Shown here: piece by piece, positions 1 through 9,985 of the stretch | How positions within the stretch are numbered: the stretch's first letter is position 1 | Layout: the number at the start of each line of letters is the position of its first letter | Assembly: GCF_048007105.1 (NCBI RefSeq) | Contig: NZ_CP180352.1 | Coordinates: forward strand, 3,348,001 to 3,412,000 | Length of the DNA: 64,000 nucleotides | Direction of reading: 5' to 3' | Origin: Minwuia sp048007105 | GTDB taxonomy: Bacteria > Pseudomonadota > Alphaproteobacteria > Minwuiales > Minwuiaceae | The notes under the pieces: model-generated | What the model was told of the DNA's origin: nothing | What the model saw: the letters and a program-made list of their open reading frames with translations, nothing else | Database searches by the model: none | Program-made: the position numbers and the translations under genes

Positions 1-2
1 TT

Positions 3-827
3 CCGGGCCTCGCCGAGCATGTCCATGAGGACGGCTGGGCCGAGGCCGCGGGCGGCATCATCACCACCGACACCTTCGAGAAGCGCGCCACGGCGACGGC
101 GCGGATCGGCAACGCGACGGTCACCATCAACGGCATCGCCAAGGGCTCCGGCATGATCGCGCCGAACATGGCGACGATGCTGGCCTATGTCGCGACCGAC
201 GCGGCTCTGCCTTCCGGCGTGCTGCGCGACCTGCTGGTCCCGATCACCGACCGCACCTTCAACTGCGTGACCGTGGACGGCGACATGTCGACCTCCGACA
301 TGTGCCTGCTGTTCGCGACCGGCATGGGGCCGGCGCATCCGAAGGTCGAAAGCGCTACCGACCCGGCCCTGGCGGATTTTGCGGAGAAGCTGGAAGCGAT
401 CCTCCGCGACCTCGCGATCCAGATCGCCCGCGACGGCGAAGGCGCGCAGAAGCTGATCACCATCGACGTCACCGGCGCCGAGGACGACCGGGCCGCCCGC
501 GTTGTTGCGCTCGCCATCGGCAACTCGCCGCTGGTGAAGACCGCCATCGCCGGGGAGGACGCCAACTGGGGCCGCATCGTCATGGCGGTCGGCAAGTCCG
601 GCGAGAAGGCCGTGCGCGACAGGATCGCCGTCCGCGTCGGCGGCGTCACCATCGCCCGCGACGGGGGGCCGGACCCGGACTACCGCGAGGAACAGATTAC
701 CGGGCACATGAAGGGCCGCGACATCCATATCGAGGTCGATCTCGGCCTCGGCGGCGGCAAGTCGCGCGTCTGGACCTGCGATCTCACCCACGGCTACATC
801 GACATCAACGCCGACTACCGCTCGTGA
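3..827 (+). CDS. argJ: Bifunctional glutamate N-acetyltransferase / amino-acid acetyltransferase ArgJ (5' truncated by window edge)
   Basis: ArgJ moves the acetyl group from N-acetylornithine to glutamate in arginine synthesis. The reading frame is open from base 3, so the N-terminus lies outside the window. The motif KGSGMIAPNMATML is the autoproteolysis site; the Thr at 174-176 would become the N-terminal nucleophile of the beta chain. The whole beta chain is present, including GEGAQKLITIDVTGA and the ANWGRI segment, and it ends in a normal ArgJ C-terminus. The stop overlaps the GTG start of mutT. Identification is firm. Confidence 0.96.
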   Translation, partial: PGLAEHVHEDGWAEAAGGIITTDTFEKRATATARIGNATVTINGIAKGSGMIAPNMATMLAYVATDAALPSGVLRDLLVPITDRTFNCVTVDGDMSTSDMCLLFATGMGPAHPKVESATDPALADFAEKLEAILRDLAIQIARDGEGAQKLITIDVTGAEDDRAARVVALAIGNSPLVKTAIAGEDANWGRIVMAVGKSGEKAVRDRIAVRVGGVTIARDGGPDPDYREEQITGHMKGRDIHIEVDLGLGGGKSRVWTCDLTHGYIDINADYRS

Positions 828-1246
828 AGCTGGTTCTCGTCGCGGCCATCGCCCTGATCGACGGTCAGGGCCGCGTCCTGCTGGCCGAACGGCCGGAAGG
901 CAAGTCGATGGCCGGCCTGTGGGAGTTTCCCGGCGGGAAGGTCGAGCCTGGCGAAAGCCCCGAAGCCTGCCTTGTTCGCGAATGCGCCGAGGAACTCGGC
1001 ATCGGAATCGACGCGGCCGATCTCAGTCCGCTCACCTTCGCCAGCCACGGCTATGACGACTTTCACCTGCTGATGCCGGTCTTCGCCTGCCGCCGATGGC
1101 AGGGCGAACCGCGGGGGCTGGAGGGACAGCGCATCGCCTTCGCCCCGGCAGAGAGGTTGTCCGACTACCCGATGCCGCCAGCCGATGCGCCGTTGCTGGA
1201 GGTCATCGCCGCGGAGATGGACCGGGCTGCAGCGGCAGCCGGTTGA
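824..1246 (+). CDS. mutT: Nudix hydrolase, 8-oxo-dGTP diphosphatase (MutT-like)
   Basis: A 140-residue single-domain Nudix protein that should sanitise oxidised nucleotides. The Nudix box GX5EX7REUXEEXGU is complete at about residues 36-58 (GGKVEPGE, then REC and AEELGI). The GTG start at 824 overlaps the argJ stop (GTGA), an arrangement repeated elsewhere in this window. The frame is open further upstream, but inside argJ without conserved sequence. Substrate specificity among Nudix enzymes cannot be read from sequence alone; the argJ-mutT linkage is common in alphaproteobacteria. Confidence 0.88.
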   Translation: MKLVLVAAIALIDGQGRVLLAERPEGKSMAGLWEFPGGKVEPGESPEACLVRECAEELGIGIDAADLSPLTFASHGYDDFHLLMPVFACRRWQGEPRGLEGQRIAFAPAERLSDYPMPPADAPLLEVIAAEMDRAAAAAG

Positions 1247-1310
1247 CCGCCGACCTCCTTCCGCCTACAGCAACGCCCCACCGACCATCCTTCCAGACGG
1301 AACTCCTGAC

Positions 1311-2315
1311 ATGGCGACAGGCCGAATCTTCTCCGGCGTCCAACCGACCGGCAACCTTCATCTCGGCAACTATCTGGGCGCGATCCGCAATTTCGTCCGC
1401 CTGCAGCATGACTACGAATGCATCTACTGCGTCGTCGACATGCACGCGATCACCGTCTGGCAGGACCCGGCCGAGCTGAAATCCACGACCCGCGAGGTGG
1501 CCGCCGCCTATCTGGCCGCCGGCATCGATCCGAAGCAGTCGATCATCTTCAACCAGTCCCAGGTGGCGGCCCATGCCCAGCTGGCCTGGATCTTCAACTG
1601 CATCGCCCGGATGGGCTGGCTCAACCGCATGACGCAGTTCAAGGAGAAGGCTGGCAAGCACCGCGAGAACGCCTCCGTCGGGCTGTTCGTCTACCCGAAC
1701 CTGATGGCGGCCGACATCCTTGCCTACAAGGCGACCCACGTGCCCGTCGGCGAGGATCAGAAGCAGCATCTCGAGCTGTGCCGCGACATCGCGCAGAAGT
1801 TCAACAACGACTTCGGCGTGGAATATTTTCCGATCACCGAGCCGCTGATCCTGGGCGCCGCGACCCGCGTCATGAGCCTGCGCGACGGCTCTTCGAAGAT
1901 GTCGAAGTCCGATCCGTCGGACAATTCCCGCATCAACGTCACCGACGACGCCGACACGATCGCCAGAAAGATCCGCCGTGCGAAGACCGATCCGGAGCCT
2001 CTGCCGGAGACCCGCGAGGGGCTGAAGGACCGGCCCGAGGCCGACAACCTGCTGGGCATCTGGGCGGCTCTGTCCGAACAGACCAAGGACGAGGCCGTCG
2101 CCGAGTTTGCCGGCGGTCAGTTCTCCGAGTTCAAGCAGCGTCTGGCCGATCTGGCGGTCGAGAAACTCTCGCCAATTGCCGACGAGATGCGCCGCCTGAT
2201 GGCCGAACCCGACCATGTCGACGCCGTTCTGGCCGACGGCGCCGCGCGGGCCGATGCCATCGCGCGGCCGATCCTGGACGAGGTCAAGGACATCGTCGGC
2301 TTCTTGCGTCAATAG
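1311..2315 (+). CDS. trpS: Tryptophanyl-tRNA synthetase
   Basis: Class I aminoacyl-tRNA synthetase of 334 residues that charges tRNA-Trp. The HIGH-type motif GNLHLGNYLG lies at about residue 16 and the KMSKS loop (SKMSKSDPSD) at about 195. ATG 1311 gives the family N-terminus MATGRIFSGVQPTGN; the frame is also open upstream to 1185, within mutT, without similarity. Length is normal for bacterial TrpS. Confidence 0.97.
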   Translation: MATGRIFSGVQPTGNLHLGNYLGAIRNFVRLQHDYECIYCVVDMHAITVWQDPAELKSTTREVAAAYLAAGIDPKQSIIFNQSQVAAHAQLAWIFNCIARMGWLNRMTQFKEKAGKHRENASVGLFVYPNLMAADILAYKATHVPVGEDQKQHLELCRDIAQKFNNDFGVEYFPITEPLILGAATRVMSLRDGSSKMSKSDPSDNSRINVTDDADTIARKIRRAKTDPEPLPETREGLKDRPEADNLLGIWAALSEQTKDEAVAEFAGGQFSEFKQRLADLAVEKLSPIADEMRRLMAEPDHVDAVLADGAARADAIARPILDEVKDIVGFLRQ

Positions 2316-2359
2316 GTCCCCCTCCCCATGTCCCGGACGGGCAAGGAAGGAATCACCGC

Positions 2360-3367
2360 ATGAGCGACATTGGCGCAGACCGGCGAGAACGGCTGAACGG
2401 AGAGGCGCGTCAGCAGATCAAGGGGGCCGGCCGGACGAAGAAGGTCGTGAAGGCCACCTGGAAGCCCCTGCTGGCCGCGATCGTCGTCTTTGCCGCCCTC
2501 TACTACCCGGTCGGCATGTTCATCGTGCACAAGATCGACGACAATCTCGACTTCCGCGCCGAGCCCGCCGACGTACAGACGGGCCAGTCCTACGCCGTCG
2601 CAACCGCCGCGGCGCTGATCGACCGGGAGGTCCGGGTGAACGCCTGGACGCCGAACGATCCGTGGTTCTATCCCTCCGCCGGCCTGGACAACATGCCGAA
2701 CTTCCAACTTGGAATCGTCGAGGCGCTGAGCCGCTTCGGCGTCGAGATGCTGGACCAGATCGGCCGCGTCCGCGGATCCTCGGCCGCCGACCCGGATCTG
2801 CAGGACGCCGCGGGCCGGCTGAAGATCTCTGGCGAGAAATGGACCTGGAACCCCTCGGTCTCGATCTGGCCCGCCACCCCGGCCGAGAGCGAGTACCGCG
2901 AGGCCTCGCTGCGGCTGAACCGCTACAATGACCGGCTGCTCAACGGCAACGCCGTGTTCGAGCGGCGGGTGGACAACCTGCAGGTGACCATCGAGCGGAT
3001 CGCCGCCGATCTCGGTTCCGCCAGCCAGGCGATCGACGATCACGTGCGCGAGCATGCCGGCGGCTGGTGGTTCGACTATCAGGTCGACGACGAGTTCTAC
3101 CGGATCAAGGGCAAGTCCTACGCCTATTACCTGATGCTCCGCGACCTCGGCCTCGACTTCGAGGGTGTGCTGGCGGAAAAGAACATGACACGCACCTGGA
3201 ACGAGATGCTGTCGGTCATGCGCACGCTCGCAGGCATGGATCCGCTCGTCGTCCTGAACGGCTCGCCCGACGGTCTGATCTTCCCCAGCCACCTGGCCAC
3301 GCAGGGCTTCTACCTGCTTCGCGCCCGGACCAAGCTGAAAGAGATCTCCAACATTCTGTTGAAATAG
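2360..3367 (+). CDS. DUF2333 family membrane-anchored protein
   Basis: A 335-residue protein of unknown function. After a basic N-terminus of about 35 residues comes one hydrophobic segment (LLAAIVVFAALYYPVGMFIV), then a large, mostly polar region rich in Trp and Tyr that is probably periplasmic. Features such as WFDYQVDDEFYRIKGKSYAY and the closing RARTKLKEISNILLK match what I recall of the DUF2333 family in Proteobacteria. It sits between trpS and a universal stress protein gene. No catalytic motif is visible, so no function is assigned. Confidence 0.72.
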   Translation: MSDIGADRRERLNGEARQQIKGAGRTKKVVKATWKPLLAAIVVFAALYYPVGMFIVHKIDDNLDFRAEPADVQTGQSYAVATAAALIDREVRVNAWTPNDPWFYPSAGLDNMPNFQLGIVEALSRFGVEMLDQIGRVRGSSAADPDLQDAAGRLKISGEKWTWNPSVSIWPATPAESEYREASLRLNRYNDRLLNGNAVFERRVDNLQVTIERIAADLGSASQAIDDHVREHAGGWWFDYQVDDEFYRIKGKSYAYYLMLRDLGLDFEGVLAEKNMTRTWNEMLSVMRTLAGMDPLVVLNGSPDGLIFPSHLATQGFYLLRARTKLKEISNILLK

Positions 3368-3420
3368 GCGGCGGCCAGACCACACACTGCCTGTCCGTTA
3401 CAACTGCCGGCAGTCCGCAA

Positions 3421-3906
3421 ATGAGCGATTCCGAAGGCCAGATCCGCAATTTCCTGGTCGTCGTCGACGACACGCCCGAATGCCGTCTGGCCATGCGCTG
3501 GGCGGCCCGCCGGGCGATGCGTCTGGACGGCGGCGGCGGCGTCGTGCTGCTGCGCGTCACGGAGCCGCCCGACTTCCAGCACTGGATGGGCGTCGGCGAA
3601 CTGATGCGCGAGGAAGCCCGCGAGGAAGCCGAGCAGCTGCTGACCAATCTGGCCAAGGAGCTGCTGGAAGGCACGACCCTGACGCCGCAGTTCGTCATCC
3701 GTGAGGGCGACCTGGCCGAACAGGTGCAGTCCGTGATCGACGACGACAAGTCGATCCGCATCCTGGTGCTGGGCGCCAGCGCCGAATCAGGCGGCCCCGG
3801 CCCCCTGGTCAAGCGTTTCGCCGGCGAACGGTCCGGCACGCTGCGCATTCCGGTGACGGTCGTACCGGGCACACTCAGCCGCGACGACGTCGACATGCTG
3901 AGCTGA
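3421..3906 (+). CDS. Universal stress protein (UspA family)
   Basis: A 161-residue single Usp domain. The N-terminal strand FLVVVDDTPECRLAMRWA and the C-terminal strand IPVTVVPG fit the alpha/beta UspA fold. The nucleotide-binding region normally reads GxxGxxxxxxGSxxxxL; here it is LGASAESGGPGPLVKRFAG, which is only partly conserved, so ATP binding is uncertain. ATG 3421 is 53 bases after the DUF2333 stop and co-transcription is likely. Confidence 0.85.
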   Translation: MSDSEGQIRNFLVVVDDTPECRLAMRWAARRAMRLDGGGGVVLLRVTEPPDFQHWMGVGELMREEAREEAEQLLTNLAKELLEGTTLTPQFVIREGDLAEQVQSVIDDDKSIRILVLGASAESGGPGPLVKRFAGERSGTLRIPVTVVPGTLSRDDVDMLS

Positions 3907-4006
3907 GCAGACCTCTCCTGCCGAAGGCGCGGTTCCGCTCGTCCGGACGGTGCGCTATGAGAAGCCCACGCCGCCGACAGATCCAGTCAGTATCAGGAGA
4001 CCCCCC

Positions 4007-4597
4007 GTGAGTTCGATCCTCAGCGACGCCGGTATGGACCTCATCTTCCGGGAAGCCCGCACCCACAATGCCTGGCAGGACAAGGCGGTGCCCGAAGTGA
4101 CGCTGCGGGCGGTCTATCATCTGATGCGGTACGGCCCGACCAGCGCCAACGGTTCGCCGGCCCGCCTGAAGTTCCTGGTCTCCGACGAGGCCAAGATTCG
4201 CCTGAAGCCTGCGCTGTCGGACGGCAACATGGCCAAGACCATGGCCGCGCCGGTCTGCTGCATCGTCGCCTACGACACGCAGTTCAACGAGTTGCTGCCG
4301 CAGCTGTTCCCGCACGAACCGGATGCGAAGAGCTGGTTCGACAACCCGAAGAACCGTGAGACGACGGCCTTCCGCAACGGCACGCTGCAGGGCGCCTATC
4401 TGATCATCGCCTGCCGTGCGCTCGGCCTCGACTGCGGGCCCATGAGCGGCTTCGACAATGCCAAGCTGGACGCCGAGTTCTTCCCGGACGGCCGGCTGAA
4501 ATCCAATTTCCTGTGCAATATCGGCTTCGGCGATCCGGCGGGCCTGTTCGACCGCAGCCCGCGTCTGGAGTTCGAAGAAGCCTGCGAGATCCTCTGA
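4007..4597 (+). CDS. Nitroreductase family protein, RutE/HadB-like (malonic semialdehyde reductase-like)
   Basis: A 196-residue FMN-dependent nitroreductase-fold protein. The start LSDAGMDLIFREARTHNAWQ and the stretch PTSANGSPARLKFL match the RutE/HadB subgroup, whose characterised member reduces malonic semialdehyde. The length equals that of RutE. GTG 4007 is chosen because AGGAGA lies at 3995-4000 with good spacing; an in-frame GTG at 3950 would add 19 unconserved residues. No other rut gene is nearby, so the substrate is unknown. Confidence 0.82.
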   Translation: MSSILSDAGMDLIFREARTHNAWQDKAVPEVTLRAVYHLMRYGPTSANGSPARLKFLVSDEAKIRLKPALSDGNMAKTMAAPVCCIVAYDTQFNELLPQLFPHEPDAKSWFDNPKNRETTAFRNGTLQGAYLIIACRALGLDCGPMSGFDNAKLDAEFFPDGRLKSNFLCNIGFGDPAGLFDRSPRLEFEEACEIL

Positions 4598-5280
4598 TAG
4601 GCCCGATCCTCGGCATCGACACCGCAACCGATGCCCTGTCGGTCGCCATCGGCGACGGCAGCGGGATCGCCTTCTCCGCCTTCCAGCGCCGCAGACGGGG
4701 CCATGCCGAGGCCCTCGCCCCGCTGATCCACCGCGCCCTGACCGCCACCGGCCTCGCCGCCGCAGACCTGTCTGCAATCGGCGTCACGGTCGGCCCGGGC
4801 ACATTCACCGGCCTGAGGATCGGCCTCGCCGCCGCGCGCGGCATGCGGCTGGCGCTGAAGCGACCGCTGACCGGCGTATCGACGCTTGAGCTCATCGCGG
4901 TCCGGGCCACCGCGCGCTGGCCGGACCGTCCGGTCCTCGCCGCCCTGGACGCCCGCCGGGGTCAGGTCTACGCACAGTACTTCCGGCGAGCGGACGGCCC
5001 CTGGCCCGAAGCATGGAGCGCCCCGTTCGCCGCCCCGGCGGCGGCCGCTGCCGATCTGCTGCGGTCCGGCAGCGTGATCGCCGGCAACGGCGCTGCCCTG
5101 GTGATCGCCGAAACAGACGGTGCGGCGATTATCGCCGACAACACGGTCGCGCCGGATGCGGCAGACCTGGTTCGCCTTATCTCGCACCGTCCGCCCGGGT
5201 CGGCCATCGCGCCGCCGCCAGCCCCTCTCTATCTCAGGGCAGCGGACGCCGTGCCCGCCAGACCGGTGCTGCGCCGGTGA
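4594..5280 (+). CDS. tsaB: tRNA threonylcarbamoyladenosine biosynthesis protein TsaB
   Basis: TsaB is the scaffold partner of TsaD in t6A37 synthesis on ANN-decoding tRNAs. The N-terminal ILGIDTATDALSVAI and the segment VTVGPGTFTGLRIGLAAARG are diagnostic. The start is a problem: no ATG, GTG or TTG lies in frame between GTG 4513 and the conserved ILGIDTAT. CTG 4594, which overlaps the nitroreductase stop, is adopted as the most family-like position. CTG 4582 and GTG 4513 are alternatives. The protein would be about 228 residues. rimI follows in the usual order. Confidence 0.9.
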   Translation: MIGPILGIDTATDALSVAIGDGSGIAFSAFQRRRRGHAEALAPLIHRALTATGLAAADLSAIGVTVGPGTFTGLRIGLAAARGMRLALKRPLTGVSTLELIAVRATARWPDRPVLAALDARRGQVYAQYFRRADGPWPEAWSAPFAAPAAAAADLLRSGSVIAGNGAALVIAETDGAAIIADNTVAPDAADLVRLISHRPPGSAIAPPPAPLYLRAADAVPARPVLRR

Positions 5281-5714
5281 GCGGCATCGAACGCTGCCGC
5301 TCGGCGGCCGTTCTCGCCGCGCTGCACGGCGAATGTTTCCCGAGCGGCTGGGAGGAAAGCGCCATTGCGGACCTGCTGGCGATGCCCGGAGCCACCGCAT
5401 GGATCGCGACGGTCGAGGACAAGCCGGAAGGCTTCGTGCTGCTGCGGCAGGCCGCCGACGAGGCCGAGATCATAACCATCGGGGTACGTGCCGAATCGCG
5501 GCGGCTCGGGCTTGCACGCGCGCTGCTTCGCGCCGCCGCCGACGACCTGATCGGGTGCGCGCGCCTGTTTCTCGAAGTCTCGGAGAAGAACACCGGCGCC
5601 CGGAAATTCTACGAGTCCGCCGGGTTCAAGGAAGCGGGCCGCCGCCGCGCCTACTACGCCGACGGATCCGATGCGATTGTCATGGTCGTTGCGCTCCCGA
5701 TTTCTTGCGGCTGA
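5277..5714 (+). CDS. rimI: Ribosomal protein S18-alanine N-acetyltransferase RimI (GNAT family)
   Basis: A 145-residue GNAT acetyltransferase expected to acetylate the N-terminal Ala of S18. Motif A is modified: IGVRAESRRLGLARALLR stands where the family has VxxxxRGxGxGxxL. EVSEKNTGARKFYESAGF matches the conserved C-terminal GNAT block (EVRxxNxxAxxLYxxxGF). The GTG start at 5277 overlaps the tsaB stop. The tsaB-rimI-fur order is conserved in alphaproteobacteria and supports RimI over a generic GNAT. Confidence 0.85.
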   Translation: MSGIERCRSAAVLAALHGECFPSGWEESAIADLLAMPGATAWIATVEDKPEGFVLLRQAADEAEIITIGVRAESRRLGLARALLRAAADDLIGCARLFLEVSEKNTGARKFYESAGFKEAGRRRAYYADGSDAIVMVVALPISCG

Positions 5715-5762
5715 AAGGACCCGAAGCTATACAGCCTCAGGGGACTGGAAAAGGATCAGCGC

Positions 5763-6203
5763 ATGTCGGGAAACGACGAACCCTCGCGGCTTGAGCAGAA
5801 GTGCATCGAAATCGGCATGCGGATGACCGATCAGCGCAGGATCATTGCGCGCGTGCTCTCGGAGGCCGAGGATCACCCGGACGTCGAGCAGGTCTACCAG
5901 CGGGCGAGCGGCGTCGATCCCAACATCTCGATTGCCACGGTTTACAGGACGGTCCGGATGTTCGAGGAAGCCAACATCCTCGAACGACACGACTTCGGCG
6001 ACGGGCGTTCCCGTTACGAGGAAGCGACCGGCGATCACCATGACCATCTGATCGACGTGAATTCCGGCGAGGTGATCGAGTTCCGCAACGAGCGGATCGA
6101 GGAGCTTCAGCGCGCTGTCGCGCAGGAGCTCGGCTACGATCTGGTCGACCACAGGCTCGAACTCTACGGGACCCGTCGGAACCGGGACACCAACAAGGCC
6201 TGA
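5763..6203 (+). CDS. fur: Fur family transcriptional regulator (Fur/Mur type)
   Basis: A 146-residue metal-dependent repressor. The winged-helix recognition region ISIATVYRTVRMFEEANIL and the metal-binding stretch DHHDHLIDVNSGEVIEF are typical. It lacks the C-terminal CXXC cysteine pairs of many Fur proteins, as do alphaproteobacterial Fur/Mur proteins, some of which sense manganese. It could regulate the haem uptake genes at the far end of the window, but no Fur box can be assigned because their promoter lies outside. The position after rimI is the standard alphaproteobacterial one. Confidence 0.9.
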   Translation: MSGNDEPSRLEQKCIEIGMRMTDQRRIIARVLSEAEDHPDVEQVYQRASGVDPNISIATVYRTVRMFEEANILERHDFGDGRSRYEEATGDHHDHLIDVNSGEVIEFRNERIEELQRAVAQELGYDLVDHRLELYGTRRNRDTNKA

Positions 6204-6205
6204 AA

Positions 6206-7000
6206 TTGGGCGTCGTCCGTATCATTGCCGTCATTCTGGCCATCGTCGCGATGACCCTTGTGCTGGTGCCGTTTCAGCTTGCCGGCATCATCACCAATTC
6301 GCGTCTGGCCGTCTGGGTGCCACTTATATGGCACCGGCTGGCGCGCCGTCTGCTGCGGATCCGCATCCGCGTCATCGGCAGTCCGGTCACCAGGGAACCG
6401 GCGCTGTTCGTCAGCAATCATGTCTCATGGGTCGACATCGTCACCATGGGCGCCACCCTGCCCGCGTCCTTCGTCGCCAAGTACGAGGTCGGCACCTGGC
6501 CCGGCATCAAGTATCTCGCCAACCTGCAGCGCACCATCTATGTCAGCCGCGACCGCAAGACGGCCGAACTGGAACGCAAGAAGATGACCGGGCGGCTGGA
6601 GCGCGGCGACAGCCTGATCCTGTTTCCGGAAGGCACGTCCTATGACGGTCTGCGCATCGGCGAGTTCCGCACCGCCTTCTTCTCCCTCGCGGACCTGCGC
6701 CCCAACGACAAGCCGCTGAAGGTGCAGCCCTTTTCGGTGACCTATACCAAGGTCGACGGGTTTCCGGTTTCGCGACGGTCCATGGACAAGGTCGCATGGT
6801 ACGGCGACATGGATCTGGCCCCGCATCTCGCCGACTTCATCACCGGCGGCCCCTATGAATGCACGCTGACCTTCTTCGAGCCGGTCAGCATGGAAGCGAT
6901 GGGCAACCGCAAGCAGCTCGCCCGCCATTGCCGGGACAGGATCGTCCAGGGCAACTCGGATGCGCTCTCCGGGGTGCACAGTCCAATTGCCCGGACTTGA
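6206..7000 (+). CDS. plsC: 1-acyl-sn-glycerol-3-phosphate acyltransferase (PlsC)
   Basis: A 264-residue membrane acyltransferase that makes phosphatidic acid from lysophosphatidic acid. The catalytic NHXXXXD motif is NHVSWVD at about residue 71, and FPEGTSYDG at about residue 143 is the FPEGT substrate motif. An N-terminal transmembrane helix covers residues 4-28. The TTG start at 6206 lies two bases after the fur stop with AAGG upstream. An in-frame ATG at 6251 would cut into the membrane helix, so TTG is preferred. Confidence 0.9.
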   Translation: MGVVRIIAVILAIVAMTLVLVPFQLAGIITNSRLAVWVPLIWHRLARRLLRIRIRVIGSPVTREPALFVSNHVSWVDIVTMGATLPASFVAKYEVGTWPGIKYLANLQRTIYVSRDRKTAELERKKMTGRLERGDSLILFPEGTSYDGLRIGEFRTAFFSLADLRPNDKPLKVQPFSVTYTKVDGFPVSRRSMDKVAWYGDMDLAPHLADFITGGPYECTLTFFEPVSMEAMGNRKQLARHCRDRIVQGNSDALSGVHSPIART

Positions 7001-7024
7001 CAGGATGGGTCGCATCTCTAGTTT
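6997..7024 (+). promoter_or_regulatory. Candidate sigma-70 promoter for miaB and downstream genes
   Basis: A perfect -35 hexamer TTGACA (6997-7002, overlapping the plsC stop) is followed 16 bases later by TAGTTT (7019-7024), a 3/6 match to the -10 box. The roughly 95-base gap before miaB is the widest break in this part of the cluster, which fits a promoter here. Confidence 0.4.
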
Positions 7025-7096
7025 CGAATTTTGTTCCGGGCGGGCCGGCACGCACACCGCGATGGCCGGTCATGCGAAGCTGAACGACGGTCGCGT

Positions 7097-8458
<1,362 letters not shown>

Positions 8459-8477
8459 CATCTGATCGGACGCCGTC

Positions 8478-9467
8478 TTGAGCGAACGGCCCGGTAGCCT
8501 GCCCGACCAGGGCGGCATGATCGTGGATTTCGACGACAACACACTGTTGTCGGCCCTATTCGGCGATCACGATCAGAACCTTGTGCGTCTGGAACAGCAG
8601 CTCGGCGTGTCGCTGACCACACGCGGCAACCGCATCCTGATCGGCGGCGAACCCGACCTCTGCCAGCGCGCCCGCGGCATCCTGCAGAGCCTCTACCAGC
8701 GGGTCGTGCAGGGCCAGAACGTGGGACGGCGCGAGATCGATGACGCGATCCGTCTCGGAGAGGACAATATCGATGCCGGCGGCGTGGTCATCCAGACACG
8801 CAAGCGGACAATTCAGCCCCGTTCGCCGAACCAGATCCACTATGCCCGCAACCTGCTGGAGCACGAACTGGTCTTCGGCATCGGTCCGGCCGGCACCGGC
8901 AAGACCTATCTGGCCGTCGCTGCCGCGGTCTCGATGATGCTGGCGCGCCAGGTCGACCGGATCGTGCTCTCCCGTCCAGCGGTCGAGGCCGGCGAGCGGC
9001 TCGGCTTCCTGCCGGGCGATCTGCGCGAGAAGGTCGATCCCTATCTGCGCCCGCTCTACGACGCGCTCTACGACATGCTGCCGGCCGAGCAGGTGGCGAA
9101 GAAGCTTGAGACCGGCGAGATCGAGGTTGCGCCCCTCGCCTTCATGCGCGGCCGGACCCTGGCCAACGCGTTCGTCATCCTGGACGAGGCGCAGAACACG
9201 ACGCCGGTCCAGATGAAGATGCTGCTGACCCGCATCGGCGAGAATTCCCGCATGGTGATCACCGGCGATCTGTCCCAGGTGGATCTGCCCCGTGGGGTAA
9301 AGTCAGGCCTGAGGGAAGCCATGGAAGTACTTCGGGACATTGACGAAATCAAGTTCGTTCACTTCGATGCCCGTGACGTGGTCCGGCATCCGCTGGTGAC
9401 GCGGATCGTCAACGCCTATGCCCGGCAGCCCGAACTGTTCGACACCTCCGGCGAGGACCGTGAATGA
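8478..9467 (+). CDS. phoH: PhoH-like ATPase (YbeZ)
   Basis: A 329-residue PhoH-family P-loop ATPase, thought to work with YbeY in rRNA and RNA metabolism. Walker A is GPAGTGKTY at about residue 136, and a Walker B-like ILDEAQNTT follows at about 235. The start is uncertain: TTG 8478 gives the full frame, while ATG 8517 would remove 13 residues. The stop overlaps the ybeY start as ATGA, in line with coupled translation of phoH and ybeY. Confidence 0.94.
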   Translation: MSERPGSLPDQGGMIVDFDDNTLLSALFGDHDQNLVRLEQQLGVSLTTRGNRILIGGEPDLCQRARGILQSLYQRVVQGQNVGRREIDDAIRLGEDNIDAGGVVIQTRKRTIQPRSPNQIHYARNLLEHELVFGIGPAGTGKTYLAVAAAVSMMLARQVDRIVLSRPAVEAGERLGFLPGDLREKVDPYLRPLYDALYDMLPAEQVAKKLETGEIEVAPLAFMRGRTLANAFVILDEAQNTTPVQMKMLLTRIGENSRMVITGDLSQVDLPRGVKSGLREAMEVLRDIDEIKFVHFDARDVVRHPLVTRIVNAYARQPELFDTSGEDRE

Positions 9468-9985
9468 ACGCATCCACGGCTGCCGCAGCCGGAACGCTCC
9501 GGCTGGAGGTGATTTCAGACAGCGGCGACTGGCCGGACCTCTCGGACCTGTTCGAGCGCGCGGCGGCGGCGGCGTGGCGGCGCGTCGGCGAAGGCGATGC
9601 CGAAGCCAGCCTGGCGCTGATGGACGACGCTTCCGTGCGCCGTCTCAACCGGGAATTCCGCGGCAAGGACAGCGCGACCGACGTGTTGTCCTTTCCCGCC
9701 GATGACAGTCCCGTACCCGGCGACGACGACAACATGCTGGGCGATATCGCCCTGGCGTTTGAAACCGTTTCTCGTGACTCGGCCCTTGAGAACAAGAGCT
9801 TCGAGGACCATGTGGCTCACCTGCTTGTTCATGGTATCCTTCATCTGATGGGATACGACCACGAACACACGGAAGACGCAGAGGAAATGGAAGACATCGA
9901 GAGATCCATTCTGTCGGATCTCGGGATCGGCGATCCCTATCTCGACCGGTCATCCCGGACCCAGGAATTGAATGCACATCCATGA
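9464..9985 (+). CDS. ybeY: Endoribonuclease / rRNA maturation factor YbeY
   Basis: A 173-residue zinc metalloprotein needed for 16S rRNA 3'-end maturation and ribosome quality control. The zinc motif HGXXHLXGYDHXX is present as HGILHLMGYDHEH at about residues 125-137, and the substrate-side block RGKDSATDVLSFP is intact. The start overlaps the phoH stop and the stop overlaps the corC start (ATGA at 9982). Confidence 0.96.
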   Translation: MNASTAAAAGTLRLEVISDSGDWPDLSDLFERAAAAAWRRVGEGDAEASLALMDDASVRRLNREFRGKDSATDVLSFPADDSPVPGDDDNMLGDIALAFETVSRDSALENKSFEDHVAHLLVHGILHLMGYDHEHTEDAEEMEDIERSILSDLGIGDPYLDRSSRTQELNAHP

